Below, one piece after another: positions 1 to 11,989 of a stretch of DNA of 64,000 nucleotides; the first letter of the stretch is position 1, and each line of letters begins with the position of its first letter. Below the pieces are notes generated by a model, which saw nothing but the letters and a program-made list of their open reading frames with translations, did not search any database and was not told the origin of the DNA. The DNA comes from Massospora cicadina (taxonomy: Eukaryota > Entomophthoromycota > Entomophthoromycetes > Entomophthorales > Entomophthoraceae), in contig JAKSZP010015881.1 in NCBI GenBank assembly GCA_022478985.1, forward strand, positions 62,001 through 126,000, written 5' to 3'. The translations under genes and the position numbers were made by a program.

Positions 1-54
1 CAAGCATGATGCAACCAGTACATAAACACGCCACACTCCCAGCCACTTTCATCG

Positions 55-1050
55 GTGGAATATGAAGTCCATGTGTTTCTGTACATCCAACAAATGGCTT
101 TGTGGGAAAAATTTTGTGAAGATGTGCACACCTTTTTCCTGACCGCGGTGTACGTCGCACCTCACTCCATGTCACTCAGTTGGCTGGACCTAGGTTTTGA
201 AAACAAAGAGGCAGCAGATGAGGCTGCTGCGTTGCACGTAGTGGTCGACCTCCCTGAAGGGCAACAGGTCATTGAAACCAAACGCACCAGATGGACGAAA
301 TCAAACCATATTTTCCTCACGTTTGACTTTTTGCCTACTATGGTAAAACGTGACATTTTGGAACAACACCTGAAAGATGGTCTCACCATACATGGTGAAA
401 TACAAATATTTCAAAATGCAACGCTTCATGCTGATGCCACACCTGTGCGCCGGCAAAGCCATTGCAGTTCTGACCCTGACTGAGGAGATTGCGAAGGACC
501 TAACCCAGATCCCACACTCCACTTTTATTGATATTGCAGGGCATACCACCCACCCATTCTGGGTGACTGTGGACAGCGCGCCCCCCATCTGCACCCACTG
601 TGACGCGTTTGGCCATAAGGCACACACATGCCTCACCAAGGAGGGCGTCACATTCCAAGAGCACCCCTCGGTGGCCATGGCCAGTGGAGAGGCGCACTAT
701 GAACCAACCGCAAGCACCAAAGAGTATTCCCGTGGGGAGCACAAGGCTGCTACCTACTGGTAAAGCCTATCTCCCCACAAGAGTGGAAGAAGGCCAAGCA
801 GGCCCACAGGGCTGCGGCCAAGGAAGCGGCCAAAGCCACCACTGCTATTCCACACTCCCAACGCCAGGAGTACATTGAAACCTTCGCAGCAGAAGCAACT
901 CAGGAATCCATCAACTAATCAGATTGGGAAGCCCATGCCAATTGGGCCACTCAATCTGAGGATCCAATGGGGGACTCAATCTCACCCAATCGTTGCACCC
1001 AAGCTCTGGAGGAAATTGACTTGGGGCCCATCCCAACTGAAAATTTTTTT
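55..1050 (+). pseudogene. L-1 ORF1, CCHC zinc-knuckle nucleic-acid-binding protein (broken)
   Basis: ORF1 proteins of this LINE type bind element RNA to form the retroposition particle. The frame starting at 55 holds a domain with WLDLGF and FDFLPT, matching YFDLGF and FAGLPTHL of the half-LINE proteins at 18.3 kb and 41.7 kb. A frameshift near 410-425 moves the homology to another frame, which contains LCAGKAIAVL, HPFWVTV and a canonical C-X2-C-X4-H-X4-C knuckle (CTHCDAFGHKAHTC, about 592-633). A second shift near 750 leads to a Lys/Ala-rich tail (KKAKQAHRAAAKEAAKAT) and an acidic, Trp-containing end. The aligned protein of L-2 (20328-21720) supports both shifts. Start uncertain because the element begins outside the window. 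Confidence 0.82.
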
Positions 1051-1270
1051 TGACCCGCTCAATGGTGCACCAAACTTATCCACACTGCAAAAAATTTGTC
1101 TGACGTCGGGAAAACAAAAAGCAAAGGCTAAAGCCAACACAACTATTTCCACAAAAATTAACAAAAATCCCAATAGCATTGCTGCTAACACCCGCGCTGC
1201 TGTGAAGGCTCATGGGGATCTAGAGGAGGCTAGTGGGCCTGGGTGCCCACCCCCTCACACCTAAGGTGCG

Positions 1271-4200
1271 ATGGGGGAAACCTTCACTTTAGGGACATTG
1301 AATATTGCCAGACTCAAGGCCTCCCCATCCCGGGGTAGGAAACTGAGTTTTTTACAACTAAATTTACCCGTGGATATCCTGGCCATCCAGGAGTCCCACT
1401 GTCTGCAAGGTTCCGAGGAAGATTGGAAAACAATGCTCCTCCCATCCCTATCCTTTTGGTCAGAGCACTGTGGGGTGCTAATTTGGAAAAATAATTTTTT
1501 CAAATTTTTATCATCAGAAACCTTCCTCAATGGCTGAGTCCTCGTTGTCACTTTCTCGTGGGCTGACATGGTACATGCTATCATCAACATCTATGCCCCA
1601 AACGGTGCATGAGAGCATCAGGAATTTTTCTCATCAGTCAAATCCCTCCCACTACCCCCAGACTCTTTCATAGTTGGCAACATGAACTGCTGGCTAAACA
1701 CTCTAACGGACCAGTGGCCTTCCTCCTCCCACGCCCCCCAGGGCCATGTTGAACTTCGCGTTCTAAAGGCCACCCTCAGGCTAATGGATGCAATGCCGTG
1801 GCAAGCCCCACTGCTCGAGAACATGATGCGCCCCCACGTCCACAAGGGCCAGTTAAGGTCCATGTCCCACATCGACCTTATCCTTACACTGGCAAAATTC
1901 TAACCCCACATATCCCACTTTAAAACAACAAAAATGGAATTCTCTGACCATCAACTGGTCTCAATAACCTACCACCTACCTGTCACAGCTGTTAAGGCCC
2001 CACATTGGTGCAAAATCCGCCCCTCCAAGCTCACGTCGCCAGGATTTTCCACGTGGGTGGAATCAGCAACTTTGGCAAGAGAGTTTGTTGCACCGTTTTG
2101 CACAGACCCCATTTCCACATGGGCAACTTTCAAAGATGATACCATCTGCCACTCTCACCACCTCTCCTCCAGATGCTCACGAGCCACATTAGCTGTCATT
2201 TCGCGCACTCTGGCAGAGTTGGCACACCTGGAGTCCAATATCCCAGCTACAGGATACAGCTCTGCATGGGGCCAGAAGTGGGCGGAGGCAGCCGCCCACC
2301 TCAACACGCTCAAAAGGCAACACAAACATCTGGTTTGTGTTCAGTACAGGACCAAACGCATCACAAAAGGTGACAAGTGCACCGCACATTTTTTAAAAAA
2401 ATTTTGCACCACGCCAGAGCGTGGCCTGCACACAGATGTGAAGATCGGATGATTTCATTGTGGATACGCCAGATAAGGTGGCAATCAAAATAAAAAAGTA
2501 TTACTCCGAGTTGTACCAATCTAATCCAATTCAGCTGGCCGAAGTGGCGGAATTTCATGACCAAGCCCACATCTGCACCATTTTCCAATACCCGGAAATA
2601 ATGAATTTTATTACTCTGAACGAATATGGACAGCCATTCGCGGTGCACCAAACCAAAAATGCCCAGGCCCAGATGGCATTCCATATGAATTTTATAAAAA
2701 GTACTTCAAATATATATCCCCACTACTGTTGACCTCACTTAACCAGAGCCTTTTGGAAACGCGCCTCCTACCAGGAGGTCAAGAGGCCTTCACCATCACA
2801 CTCTTCAAGAATGGGGACAAGCTAGACTTAGCCAGCTGGCACCCCATTTCTTTAACTAACATGGATACATAAATTTTAACCAAAATCATGGCTAACCGTT
2901 TAGGGATTGTAGCATCTGTCACCATCTCCACAGAACAATTCGGTTTCATACCCAGAAGGTCAATTTGGGACAACATGCACTCTGTGGCCAACACATGCCA
3001 GTCCACAGCCTCTGGAGCACTTGCATTCTTGGACCAACAGAAAGCCTATGATAGAGTAAACTGGGAATACCTCAGGGCCTGCCTCCATCAATTCCGCTTA
3101 CCCCTCACTTCATCAACTGGGTAATGCTGCTCACAGAATCTGCAACAATGGAGTGCGTGGCCCTGACTTCCTAACGGAAGTAGTCCGCCCTCAAAGGGGC
3201 TTGCGACAAGGGGACCCCCTTAGACCACTCTTATACAACTTCAGCCTTGACCCACTACTTAGAAACGTGAATGCCCACCTCACTGGGGTCCATGTGCCAG
3301 GCCAAGCCCCAGTCAAGATGATGGTGTTTGCAGATGACTGTGTGGTTGGGGTGTCTAATAATAAAGATGCACGCACACTTGAAGCCCTCATCCAGGAGTA
3401 TTCCTGGGTAAGTAACGCTGCACTGAATGCCTCCAAAACTGAAATCATCCTCCTTGGTCAGTATCATAACTGCTGGGCCCCTGCAACCAGCGTTCAGCCT
3501 GGCCCATCTGCTCGCACATGCGCTCGCCCTCCCAGCTCACTCCACACCGCTCCACTGGTGCTCCCCTTTGTGCCACGCCCTACCATAGGGCCAGTCCGCC
3601 ATCTGGGCGTGTGAGTGGAGGCAGGCGGATATGCATCAGCGGTAATGGAGAGTCATATTCTAGACAACGTGATGAAGCGCATCGCCTCCCTCAGAGCCCA
3701 CCCTACTTCCCTTACTGGCAGGGTCGTTTTGGCCAACTCTATGCTCCTCTTCAAAGTCTGGTTTGGAGCCCACGCCATCCCCTTCTCCCCAAGCTTCTTC
3801 AAATCCTTGCATGCCCTGCTGCAAATATGGCTATGGTCAGGTCGCCCTCCATCAGTATGGTTAGAGGTCATGTTTGGCCCTCATCAGCATGGTGGCATGG
3901 GCCTGCTTGACTTCAGAGCCCATGCGGCCAAGATCTTGGGTACCTGGATTGTGGCCGTCACCACCCCTACGCTCCCCTCCCAACACTGGTCCCGCGTGGC
4001 CCACTCCAACTTCTCCTGCGCCTTGGGCCTCAATAATCCATCGAGACCCCACATCCTGATGAAATACCTGGCTTCACACCCATCGGCCACAGGTCCTCAC
4101 GGTACTAAAACCCACTACAAACGAATCCTCCTCTCCATGCGGAGCGCTGAGTGGAGAATTCATATTAGCGGACATACAACCCAAAGAGGCCGCCTCTCAC

Positions 4201-4894
4201 CCCAGTTCACACAAGAGGTACAGGGGCTACCCATCCATGATGGCGTGATCCCCACACGGCCCCATGTCCTATCCAGGGTGGACTGCCTGGACATGATGGA
4301 CATCCCTTACTCCATTAAGACCCAAAAAACTATCTGGAAATACGCACACCATCCTCTGTTGCAGCCTCAAATCCGTTCCCATGTGTGGCGCTGCCTGAGG
4401 TGGGTGTACCATACAGCTGAGCGCTCTAACGCTTTACACTCATCCTGCGTCATGTGTGGCCAGTATGGAACGCTGTTCCACCTCCTGGAGAAGTGTCCTA
4501 CCTCTAAAGTGATATGGCGCGAAGTCCAACGTCTGCTTGGCCAGGATCAAACACATCCCTTCAGCCTGTCAAGAGATATGTTTGCTTTATCAATGGCCTC
4601 CCCCTTCCACCCTCCCTCCATTCTCTGGTGGTTGCAATAGCCATGTGGACTATCCACAAGATTGTCTTGGATGCCATCTCAGGCTCCACTCCCACCCTCC
4701 CAGAAGCTGTCCACAAATTCCGGTCTCATTTGGTGGACCACTTTCAGGTGTATATGTTTGGATATCTCCCACCACGTCGCCGGCAGCTGGTCTCCTCCTG
4801 GTTCCCAGTCTGGTTCATCAAATCAGACCCTTTCCTCCACACGTGTTCAATTGTGGCTACGGCCCATTCACACGTTCCCTCCCCCTCCCCATAA
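1271..4894 (+). pseudogene. L-1 ORF2: APE endonuclease, reverse transcriptase, zf-RVT (broken)
   Basis: ORF2 would nick target DNA and reverse-transcribe the element RNA on it. Endonuclease motifs in order: GTLNIARLK (about 1295), AIQESH, YAPN, GNMNCWLN (usual GDxN core altered), SHIDLIL and SDHQLV (about 1945). RT motifs: CPGPDGIPYEFY (about 2660), GFIPRRSIWDN (2943), AFLDQQKAYDRVNWEYL (3025), PQRGLRQGDP (3190) and the catalytic FADD (about 3327). A thumb region (3615-4500) ends in a C-X2-C-X7-H-X4-C finger (CVMCGQYGTLFHLLEKC, about 4446). The C-terminal domain beginning WTIHKIVLDA is shared with L-2 and L-4. Frame changes and stops (e.g. TGA near 1536, TAG near 4638) make it non-functional. 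Confidence 0.9.
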
Positions 4895-4984
4895 GTGGCG
4901 TTCCCGCTGGCAACAAGAGATAGCATCGCTTCTCTGGGGTGCCTTCCATGTTACTAAGTTTTGTCTCTTTTGGGTTGACTTTCA

Positions 4985-5035
4985 GAAGTGTCCATCCCCT
5001 GGTCAGCCTTCCTCGCAATAAATTTAAATTTAAAT
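4985..5035 (+). other. L-1 3' terminal tail, shared with other LINEs and half-LINEs
   Basis: The motif CATCCCCTGGTCAGCCTTCC is followed by CGCAATAAATTTAAA. Close variants end L-2 (about 25604-25637), H-1 (11068-11104), H-2 (reverse, 16768-16800), H-4 (reverse, 43476-43515) and L-4 (reverse, about 63127-63165). This is the region LINE reverse transcriptases are expected to recognise for target-primed synthesis; that role is inferred from position and conservation. Confidence 0.75.
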
Positions 5036-6596
5036 GTCAGTAGCCCAGATTATGATTATCATTTGAGCAGAATACAGTAGCCAATATGAAATCTACTGTG
5101 AAAGAACTGGACACTCGTTTATTCAAACACCTTAGAGCCAAGCTGCAAAGGAGGTAGGATAGGATTCCGTTGTGTTCAGAGAAGGCTAACATAAAAGAGA
5201 ACACGTCAGAGAGTGTATTGCATCTCTGATGGAATGAGTTTATAAACGAGTATAATCTAATGGAATGTTGCAATGCAGTTATTTATCACTGATGCAGCAG
5301 GAAGGTAATATGACGATTTCTATCCCTTTAAATATAATAAAGTATAATTGAAAACCATGAACTTCTATAGAGATATCTTTATTTAATTTAAAGACACACT
5401 ACCAGCCAGTCCAAGGATTTCTCACTGGGTTATTCCTACACCAGCAGAGCCGCACTTCTGTCTATCTTCACAAAGGTCCCCCTTATTTTGTCATCACTGT
5501 TGTTATTATAGTCACAACTATTGCTCCACTGTCATCAATTAGGTTAGGTGAAGTGGATTTGCTATTTCCACCATGCAATTGAAAATGAATTTATTAAACT
5601 AACACCATTTTCCATAAGATACAATACTTTTAGTGTTTTCTTCCATCATAATCTTATATGTTATAGGTTGAATCATCCTAAAAAATTGACATAAAGTCCT
5701 ATTAAATTATTGATAATATTTTTGCCATGTTTTTGTAGATAGCCAATTGTTCATTTATAAATAATCTATGATTATCACCAAGAAATATCTAATTTTCTGA
5801 CATACTCCCTTCTTGAATGAACAATATTTTTTGTCAGATATCAAGATATCAAACATGATGGGTAAATATCAACCATTCAACTACCATGACAGAATTTCCA
5901 CCTAAACCTAAGAAGGGAGTTAAAGAAGTTATATCAATTAATCATATGTAAAAATTGATGGTCGTAAAGGCTCAAATCAACACTAGGAAAATATGTCAGA
6001 CAAATTTGAGCCCAAGGTACCCTGAGATGAGGTCCATCCTAATTCAAATTGAAGAATAATTGGAATCTCAGGCGACCATTACTCTAGGTGGCACATGAGG
6101 CAGTAAAATAAGACAGAACTGCAAAAAGGTGAGAATCAAGAATCATATCAACTATTGACCTAAGTAATACCAAGTCTCATATTACTTGATGCATATAACG
6201 TATATTTTTGTCCTATTAAAATTATATTACAAGGGCAATTTTGCATTTGAAATGTATTTTCTGACCAAGAGCCTCCCTACCAGATTTATTCCTTTATTAG
6301 TTTTATTGATCCTTTCCCTTTTGAGGTTTATATTGTTTAAAGTGACATATAAAACCCCCTATTTTATACTACATTAAAGTTACATTATAAACTTCTTCTT
6401 GTTTTGGGACTTGACTTCATTAAGTCCATTTCGCCATACTTGCCTTAAGATGGATACTATAACTGAAGGGACTTAAGCAGCGACTTAGCACAAAAAGGTA
6501 AATAAAATACTTGTTGTACATCTTGGATGGCTTCAAGTATTGACTGTCAGGCTTCTTGGGCATAGTACCATTGAGATCAAAAACAATAGGAAAACA
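5036..6596. other. AT-rich stretch without a gene; right part probably the 5' LTR of Gy-A
   Basis: No convincing coding frame is seen. The right edge is set by a tRNA primer-binding-like sequence at 6600, preceded by AAAACA at 6591-6596, a typical LTR end (...CA). So some hundreds of bases to the left should be an LTR. Its start cannot be placed because no second copy of this LTR is present in the window. Confidence 0.4.
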
Positions 6597-6599
6597 GTA

Positions 6600-6618
6600 T
6601 GGTGCTCTCTACAGGGAC
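6600..6618 (+). other. Primer-binding site of Gy-A
   Basis: TGGTGCTCTCTACAGGGAC starts 3 bases after an LTR-like CA end. It differs by one base in the first 16 from the PBS of Gy-B (34192-34211) and Gy-C (31131-31149). A LTR retrotransposon uses this site to anneal the 3' end of a host tRNA. I could not assign the tRNA. Confidence 0.6.
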
Positions 6619-8066
6619 TCCGCCAAAGCTAAGTGATATCTGCACCTAGTTAAATTGCACCACGGAAAATAACCAAATTGATAGTAACACCCACTGAGTG
6701 CACAACAGAGACTGTGAAGAGAATGACTGAATGGGAAGTCCTCCCATCATCACATTTGAAGAATTTAAAGAATTTCTGTGGAGAATCCCAAATTTCATCA
6801 TCTAGCATGTAAATCCAATAAAGGAGTTTGAGATTTACTCCATGGAGTCATCAACCCAAGAGACAGAGCCAGACTCAAAAGTGCATCCACCATGTACAGA
6901 CTCTATGAACCTATATGAGTACAGTGCTCTCCCAGAGAGATTTGGATCAAGTGAAAATTATTCTAGCTATATTATGCACTTTATACACCCTGTGCTCTAT
7001 CATATCATGCATTTACTAAATAACAACAAGAAACTCCACCATCATAAATGCCCAAAGGCCTTATGGGTGGCCTATAAAAAATATATATTTTAGCATCACA
7101 AAGTATAGGGGACGTCATCGTTTGATCAAAATGAACCATTACTACATCATTCAGCTCTATAACCAAATGAGATTTATTGATTCTAAGGTTATCAAGTATG
7201 TGGAGGAAGCTATAAAGATTCACTGAAAGGATAAATCAGAGTCAAATAAAAAATATCAAAAGATTGCTTGATGCCTTCGCCCAAGAGTTCTTAAGACAAG
7301 ATATAAAAGCCCATGGCAATATGGCGTCCCAAGCTTCATCTAGCTGTCATGATGAGGAATAATAGTTCACCCTCCTCAGGTACTGAATAGAGCAAGACCT
7401 ACGATGAATTGATGAGCTGTAGGCCCAACAAACCTCTGAGATGTCATCAATATAAAAAATGGCATCTCTCAAGTGACCTAACTTGAACAGGATTTGGCGT
7501 CCTGTGCAACTCAGACATCTAATCTTCAAAATACCAAGAAACTCAGAAAATTAGAGATAGACATGAGAGGCAAATCACCGAGTTGAAAAGATAATAATCA
7601 AGTCTACTGTCGCCTCAACAAAGCTGAGCAACTCTGGAACACTTTTACAGAAGAGCTGAAAGCAAAAACTGACAAGCTTCCTCAGAGCACTGAATTCAAA
7701 GAAATGAAGGAGGACTTGATTTAGAACATTGGAGTATTAGAGGATGAGAACAAAATTTTATGAACATAAGGAACATCTGCTCACCAATGAATTAATGATT
7801 TTTATATCCGTGTTTAGAACTTAAGGAAGGATAAAATTCTCCTTAAAAGCAGTATTAATACTCTTAATGTCATGCCAAAACTTACTCTGGAGGTAATGGA
7901 CTGATATCATAATCCTATGTAGGTTCAAATACATTGACTTGCACATCAAGTTGAATAGAGCGACACTCATACTGAAATTACTGAATACAAAGCTTCTGGA
8001 ATAAATTTCGTCACAGGATTGGTTGCCACATTCTTTAACCATACCTTCAAGTACAAGTTTACCCCT

Positions 8067-8647
8067 TGTTATAATTTTGGCATTATCTCAGAGATATGCC
8101 AAAAAGGATTTTGCGCAGGGTTAAGCCCACTGAGCAATAGAACGGACGATATGGTGATCGTTAGTACTCAAAATACACTTGAATAAATAAATAGAAATAT
8201 GGAGAAAATGCCCTAATGACACTTCTTCATTTTAATTTAATATATACAGCGGATGCATGCTGCTCTGCTCTATCTTCCCTACTAACAATCCCCCTTCTTC
8301 AATCGTCTCATCTCACATATATCCCAGCGACTTTGGATGATGCCACTCTCATGGCTTATAATATTTGGTTCCTCCATATTCTCAATGGCTTTGGCATAGT
8401 ATGGTATTCTTAGATTCTCTATTGCCTTCGTTCAAGTTGATCTACTATATATTAATCAAATGTCAACATTGCCTTATTGCCTTACTTGGAGGCGATCTGC
8501 TAAATATTCATTTGAAGCTTGGTATTTCCCTATCACCTTAGTTAAGAGGATATCATCAATAGTATCATACTCCTTGGTTTGGCCAATCTCACTCATTAAA
8601 CCAAAACTACAGAGTGCTTTTCAACCAGTCATATAATAATTTCGACA
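8067..8647 (-). repeat. Solo LTR of the Gy-E type, inserted in Gy-A gag
   Basis: A 581-bp block starts TGTTATAA and ends TTCGACA (plus-strand reading). It matches the Gy-E LTR at 54268-54840 over its length, e.g. CCACTGAGCAATAG in both. It lies inside gag, between codons that are adjacent in the homologous Gy-F gag. Flanks CCCCT (8062-8066) and CTCCT (8648-8652) form an imperfect 5-bp target duplication. No internal gypsy sequence accompanies it, so it is a solo LTR left by LTR-LTR recombination. Confidence 0.75.
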
Positions 8648-9180
8648 CTCCTGAAAAAGGTGTGTCAAATCTTTCCTCTACAACTATGAGGCTGTAATGG
8701 AAGATGAAACTGATCATCAAAAGGTTAAGCATATTTTATCTTGTTTAAACTGTATGGCTCAAGAGGTTATAGTGCCTAATATGGATGACCTGCATACCTG
8801 GAGAGAAGTGAAGGAAGCGCTCATCAAAAAATTTGGGTCCAAACAAAGCCTGTGTGTGAAGAAATATGCCTTCATGAGAATTACAATATGATGAAATGAA
8901 TCCCTGGCCAAATCGGTTAGCAATTCTATATTGAGGCCCAAATGCTGTTGTCTAGAAAATGCTTACATTGAAAATGCTGGGGCTGCCATCATAGCTGGAA
9001 TACTTATTAATCCTGACCTAGAAATACAGGTCACATCTGTCAAATGATGCTTCAATTCCATCTTAGACATTAAAGAAGCCCTGCTTGATGTGATTAATAT
9101 ACACACGCCAGAGAACACCCAAAAGGACTCCACTGACCCAGGGTGTATACCATGAAGGAATTAAAGCATAAGAAGGAGGA

Positions 9181-11104
9181 TAATCAAAAGCTTTTTTTTT
9201 CCACTCAACATCACTTTTGAGTGAATTTTATTAAAAAAGCATCCATTATATTTCCATCGCCACCTCCACCGTATCAGTTTCCATTTTATGTCAGCGGATC
9301 CGCTACCTGCTGCCCCAGCGTGGGGCAGCAGCGCTCCACCTGCTAGTGTTTTCCGCTCTTCAGGCAAACATGTGCAAACTGGCTCATCCAGTCCGCCTAA
9401 TGCATCAGGCCAATTTGTCCCACCTAGGGACTTATCATTACACTTAGCGCGAGTACACTCAACCCGCCCCCACCCACTAGCCCTACCCCAATCCAATATT
9501 CTCTTTTGCCTCTGAGTTGAATATGGGCATCTCTTCCCATATGCCAACAAAGCGATAATTGAGCTGGCAACATCCACTTTTTCACCAGCGGGATTTATTG
9601 ACTTCCGCCCTTATAAGTGCTATTTTGATATTGGTTTTCCCACTGAAGAGGACGCAGCTGCAGCAGCATCTACGCCCTTAATTTATAAAAACACTCCTAT
9701 TTCCACAACCTGTACACGCCTCCCCAGTGACACCACAATGGTGGTGATCTTTGCAAACCTTCCTTCACACCTTCCGCCTCAAACACTCTATGAAGAACTG
9801 ATGATGAGGCTATCCAAATATGGTACAAACCTCATCCTTCACTTCCTGGTCCCAAGTGGAGCTACAACGGTTAGCAGCACCATGGGCAATGGCCACCATC
9901 ACCCCTCACCATCCAACCATAGCCCAGCACATCCCTCCACGTGCCCATATCTCATATGCATTAGAACACTTCTTTTGGGCTCATGTTGACAACGGCTGCA
10001 CCATTTGTCCCCTATGCCATGAGTTGGATCATTCCAAGAAGTTCTGTAGTTTCAACTTAAAACTAGCGGATTCTGCCAAGCCCACACATGGGGCCACACA
10101 ATCAGCGTTTGAGTGGGGATTTTGGCTGCCCCCACCCCCTCCAGCTGAACGCTCAAAATCAGCAAAACCTTTGCAGCCACAGCCCAAGCCGGCTTAATTC
10201 CAAACAATTTACCCAATCAGGAGCTGGTTTGGACCCATCTTCAGTCCAACCGATTTAACGCCCCAAAAATTACACAACCAAAACCTCGTCCATCTGAGTC
10301 AATAATGCTCAATCAAAATCCCTGGGACCTATTGGATGAAATTACTTAAATTGGGGAAATTGTACCTCCTCCTGACTTTCCAATTAATTTGGAACCATAT
10401 CTACCTTCAAATTTCGATGCCCCATTCCCACCTAAGAAACATATCCCCAAACCCACTGCTACCCCATTTTTGAGTGACCATCAACTTGCTGAAGCCGCTG
10501 TGGCCTCTCCTGATAGCCACCATCTCCATGAAGCTGTGGCACAATCTGTCGCTTAATTTGATAAGGGACTACATTAATCCGTTACCATGATGATTTCCCT
10601 GCTGTTGCAAAGGAGGAAATTGAATGATTAAAGGAAACCGCCATCTCTGCTCTCACGCAAGTTGTTGCGCTGGAAGAATTTTCCCCCACCACGCGCATCA
10701 CCAGAGCCAATATAACCAAATTTACTCAGCTTCCTGATGCATGCATACAAGCTGAACACCATGTTGCCGAATTCCTAGAGGCTATGCTCCAGGCCCAGCT
10801 TGTTAGCAATGAACTTAACCCTTTTCCATTGTTCCTCAATCCTCATCCCGCGGATGCCCCAACCCCTTTGCTCTCAGCTTTAGTCCATCTCTTCATTAAT
10901 GAAGAAGTAATTGATAAGCTGTCTGAAACCTCATCCCCCTCCGCCATGGTGGGATAAGCGGTCCACAACTGCTACACCTGGTTGGCTTGGTTTTCCTTTT
11001 TGTTTTGGTGCTCCACCACTCATTTAGGGCTTTTGGTTTGTGTTTTTTGGTTGATTTTGTATCAGTAATGTCTATCCCCTGGTCGGCTTACCTCAAATAA
11101 ATTT
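9181..11104 (+). mobile_element. H-1, ORF1-only non-autonomous LINE derivative (half-LINE)
   Basis: A 1.92-kb unit flanked by AAGAAGGAGGA (9170-9180) and AAAAAGGAGGA (11105-11115), an 11-bp target duplication with one mismatch. Its 5' end is pyrimidine-rich followed by ACATCACTTTTGAG, as in L-2 and L-3. Its 3' end is TCTATCCCCTGGTCGGC followed by an A/T-rich tail, as in the LINEs. Between them lies one long ORF1-type reading frame and no endonuclease or RT. It interrupts Gy-A gag just before the zinc knuckle. H-2 and H-3 have the same size and plan. Confidence 0.85.
9288..10957 (+). pseudogene. H-1 ORF1-like CCHC protein (broken, about 556 codons)
   Basis: Starts MSADPLPAAPAWGS, like H-2 (MLLDPLPIVPAWGS) and H-3. 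Then PPRDLSLHLA, IDFRPYKCYFDIGF (about 9600), FANLPSHLPP (about 9750), FWAHVDNG and a canonical C-X2-C-X4-H-X4-C knuckle, CPLCHELDHSKKFC (about 10007-10044). The C-terminal half has NPWDLLDEI, FLSDHQLAEAAVASP and the terminal PSAMVG before the stop at 10955-10957. The order HPFW/FWA, CCHC and upstream DLGF/LPTHL matches LINE ORF1, so it is a relative of that protein. A TGA at 9513-9515 sits where H-2 has Arg; at least one frameshift lies near 9820-9960. Confidence 0.82.
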
Positions 11105-11266
11105 AAAAAGGAGGAGAGGCCTAAGTGTAACTACTGCAATAAGAACAAAAATAATGAAGATATGTGTTTTAAGTAAAACCCTGCCATTGCTGAGCAGGGA
11201 AAAGGAAGGTCAACTTAAGGTCAGGTACCTCTAATGCCGACTGACCCAAAGTACCTGAAAGAGAAA

Positions 11267-11741
11267 AATTGCTCTTAGAATAACATTCACTTGACTATAG
11301 CAAAAGTCAAAAATGGGCTCAAATCTATAAACTAGTGGAGAGGTCAATAAAGCAAAAAATTGGGGAGAAATAAACTATTTTATTGAGTTAAAAAGCATCA
11401 ATATTTATAGGATGAGTGGGGATGTTGCTTATGGATCTTTATGACCCCTTTGCAATCAGGATCTTTCACAGCCTTCTAGATCAACTTCCTGGTCAGCGCC
11501 CTCATTGTTCTGCATTGTCCTCGTGTCTGCAATGATGGGGGCCACACCTCTCAAGGTTTGGGAAGCAGGGATGAAATTCATGAACGCATCTCCGTTGATT
11601 CTATGTGCATTATGCTTCCTGATTAAAGCTCTCATTGGTGCCTTCAGTGACAGGTTTTATCTGCACTGGCTTACAAGTCAACTTATAGAGCCCTATTTTT
11701 AAGTAAATATTTAAACTCGCTCATCATCTTGTATTATGACA
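11267..11741 (-). repeat. Gy-B 3' LTR
   Basis: About 475 bp, matching 34212-34688 (e.g. TCAAAAATGGGCTYAAA, AGCTCTCATTGGTGCCTTCAG in the two copies with few changes). The minus-strand start is TGTCATAATAC; the other end near 11267 is placed by alignment and may be off by a few bases. The copies are visibly diverged, so the insertion is old. Confidence 0.82.
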
Positions 11742-11758
11742 ACGCCCCCTCAAGATCC
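11742..11758 (-). other. Polypurine tract of Gy-B
   Basis: On the minus strand CTTGAGGGGGCGT runs directly into the LTR start TGTCATAATAC. A G-rich purine tract at this point primes plus-strand DNA synthesis in LTR elements. Gy-C and Gy-E have comparable tracts. Confidence 0.55.
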
Positions 11759-11989
11759 TGTCATAGGGGGTATAGGGCAAAAGAATTGGCCATATACATG
11801 ATCTACAACTGTTTCCTGACTGACATCAGCAATAAACTACTCCAAGCTCACCTTCTGAATGACATTTATAAGTTCCAGACCATATTATTTCAAGCTTGTT
11901 ATGTCAATCTCCTGGTCAATTGTTATAGAAGAGAATGATGTCACCTAATTGAAAATTTGGTAAGGAGGGTCAAATAACATTAAATTGTG

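Larger units (their letters stand above)
1..5035 (+). mobile_element. LINE L-1 (non-LTR retrotransposon), 5' end outside window
   Basis: Two-ORF non-LTR element in the order ORF1 (CCHC protein), ORF2 (APE endonuclease, reverse transcriptase, zf-RVT zinc finger, conserved C-terminal domain), short 3' UTR and a tail ending in AATAAATTTAAA. The same order recurs in L-2 (20243-25637). There is no LTR. The 5' UTR and possibly the first ORF1 codons lie before base 1, so no 5' target-site duplication can be tested. Both ORFs are broken by stops and frameshifts, so this copy is dead. The family call rests on clear motifs; the exact clade (Tad/L1-like) is inference. Confidence 0.9.
6842..11266 (+). 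pseudogene. Gy-A gag, split by a solo LTR and by H-1
   Basis: Gag packages element RNA into virus-like particles. The start MESSTQETEP resembles the gag starts of Gy-B (MENNINQGNN) and Gy-F (MEHTNSPENQ). After a decayed coiled-coil-like stretch comes FFNHTFKYKFTP (ends about 8063), which pairs with NFKSSFKERFTP in Gy-F. The reading resumes after the solo LTR at 8648-9180 with EDETDHQKVKHILSCLNC and LIKKFGSKQSL, both conserved in Gy-F near 60.0-60.2 kb. After H-1 it ends at 11116-11266 with a zinc knuckle CNYCNKNKNNEDMC whose histidine is replaced by asparagine. Many stops. No pol is seen; the sequence stops where the Gy-B 3' LTR begins. Confidence 0.72.
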
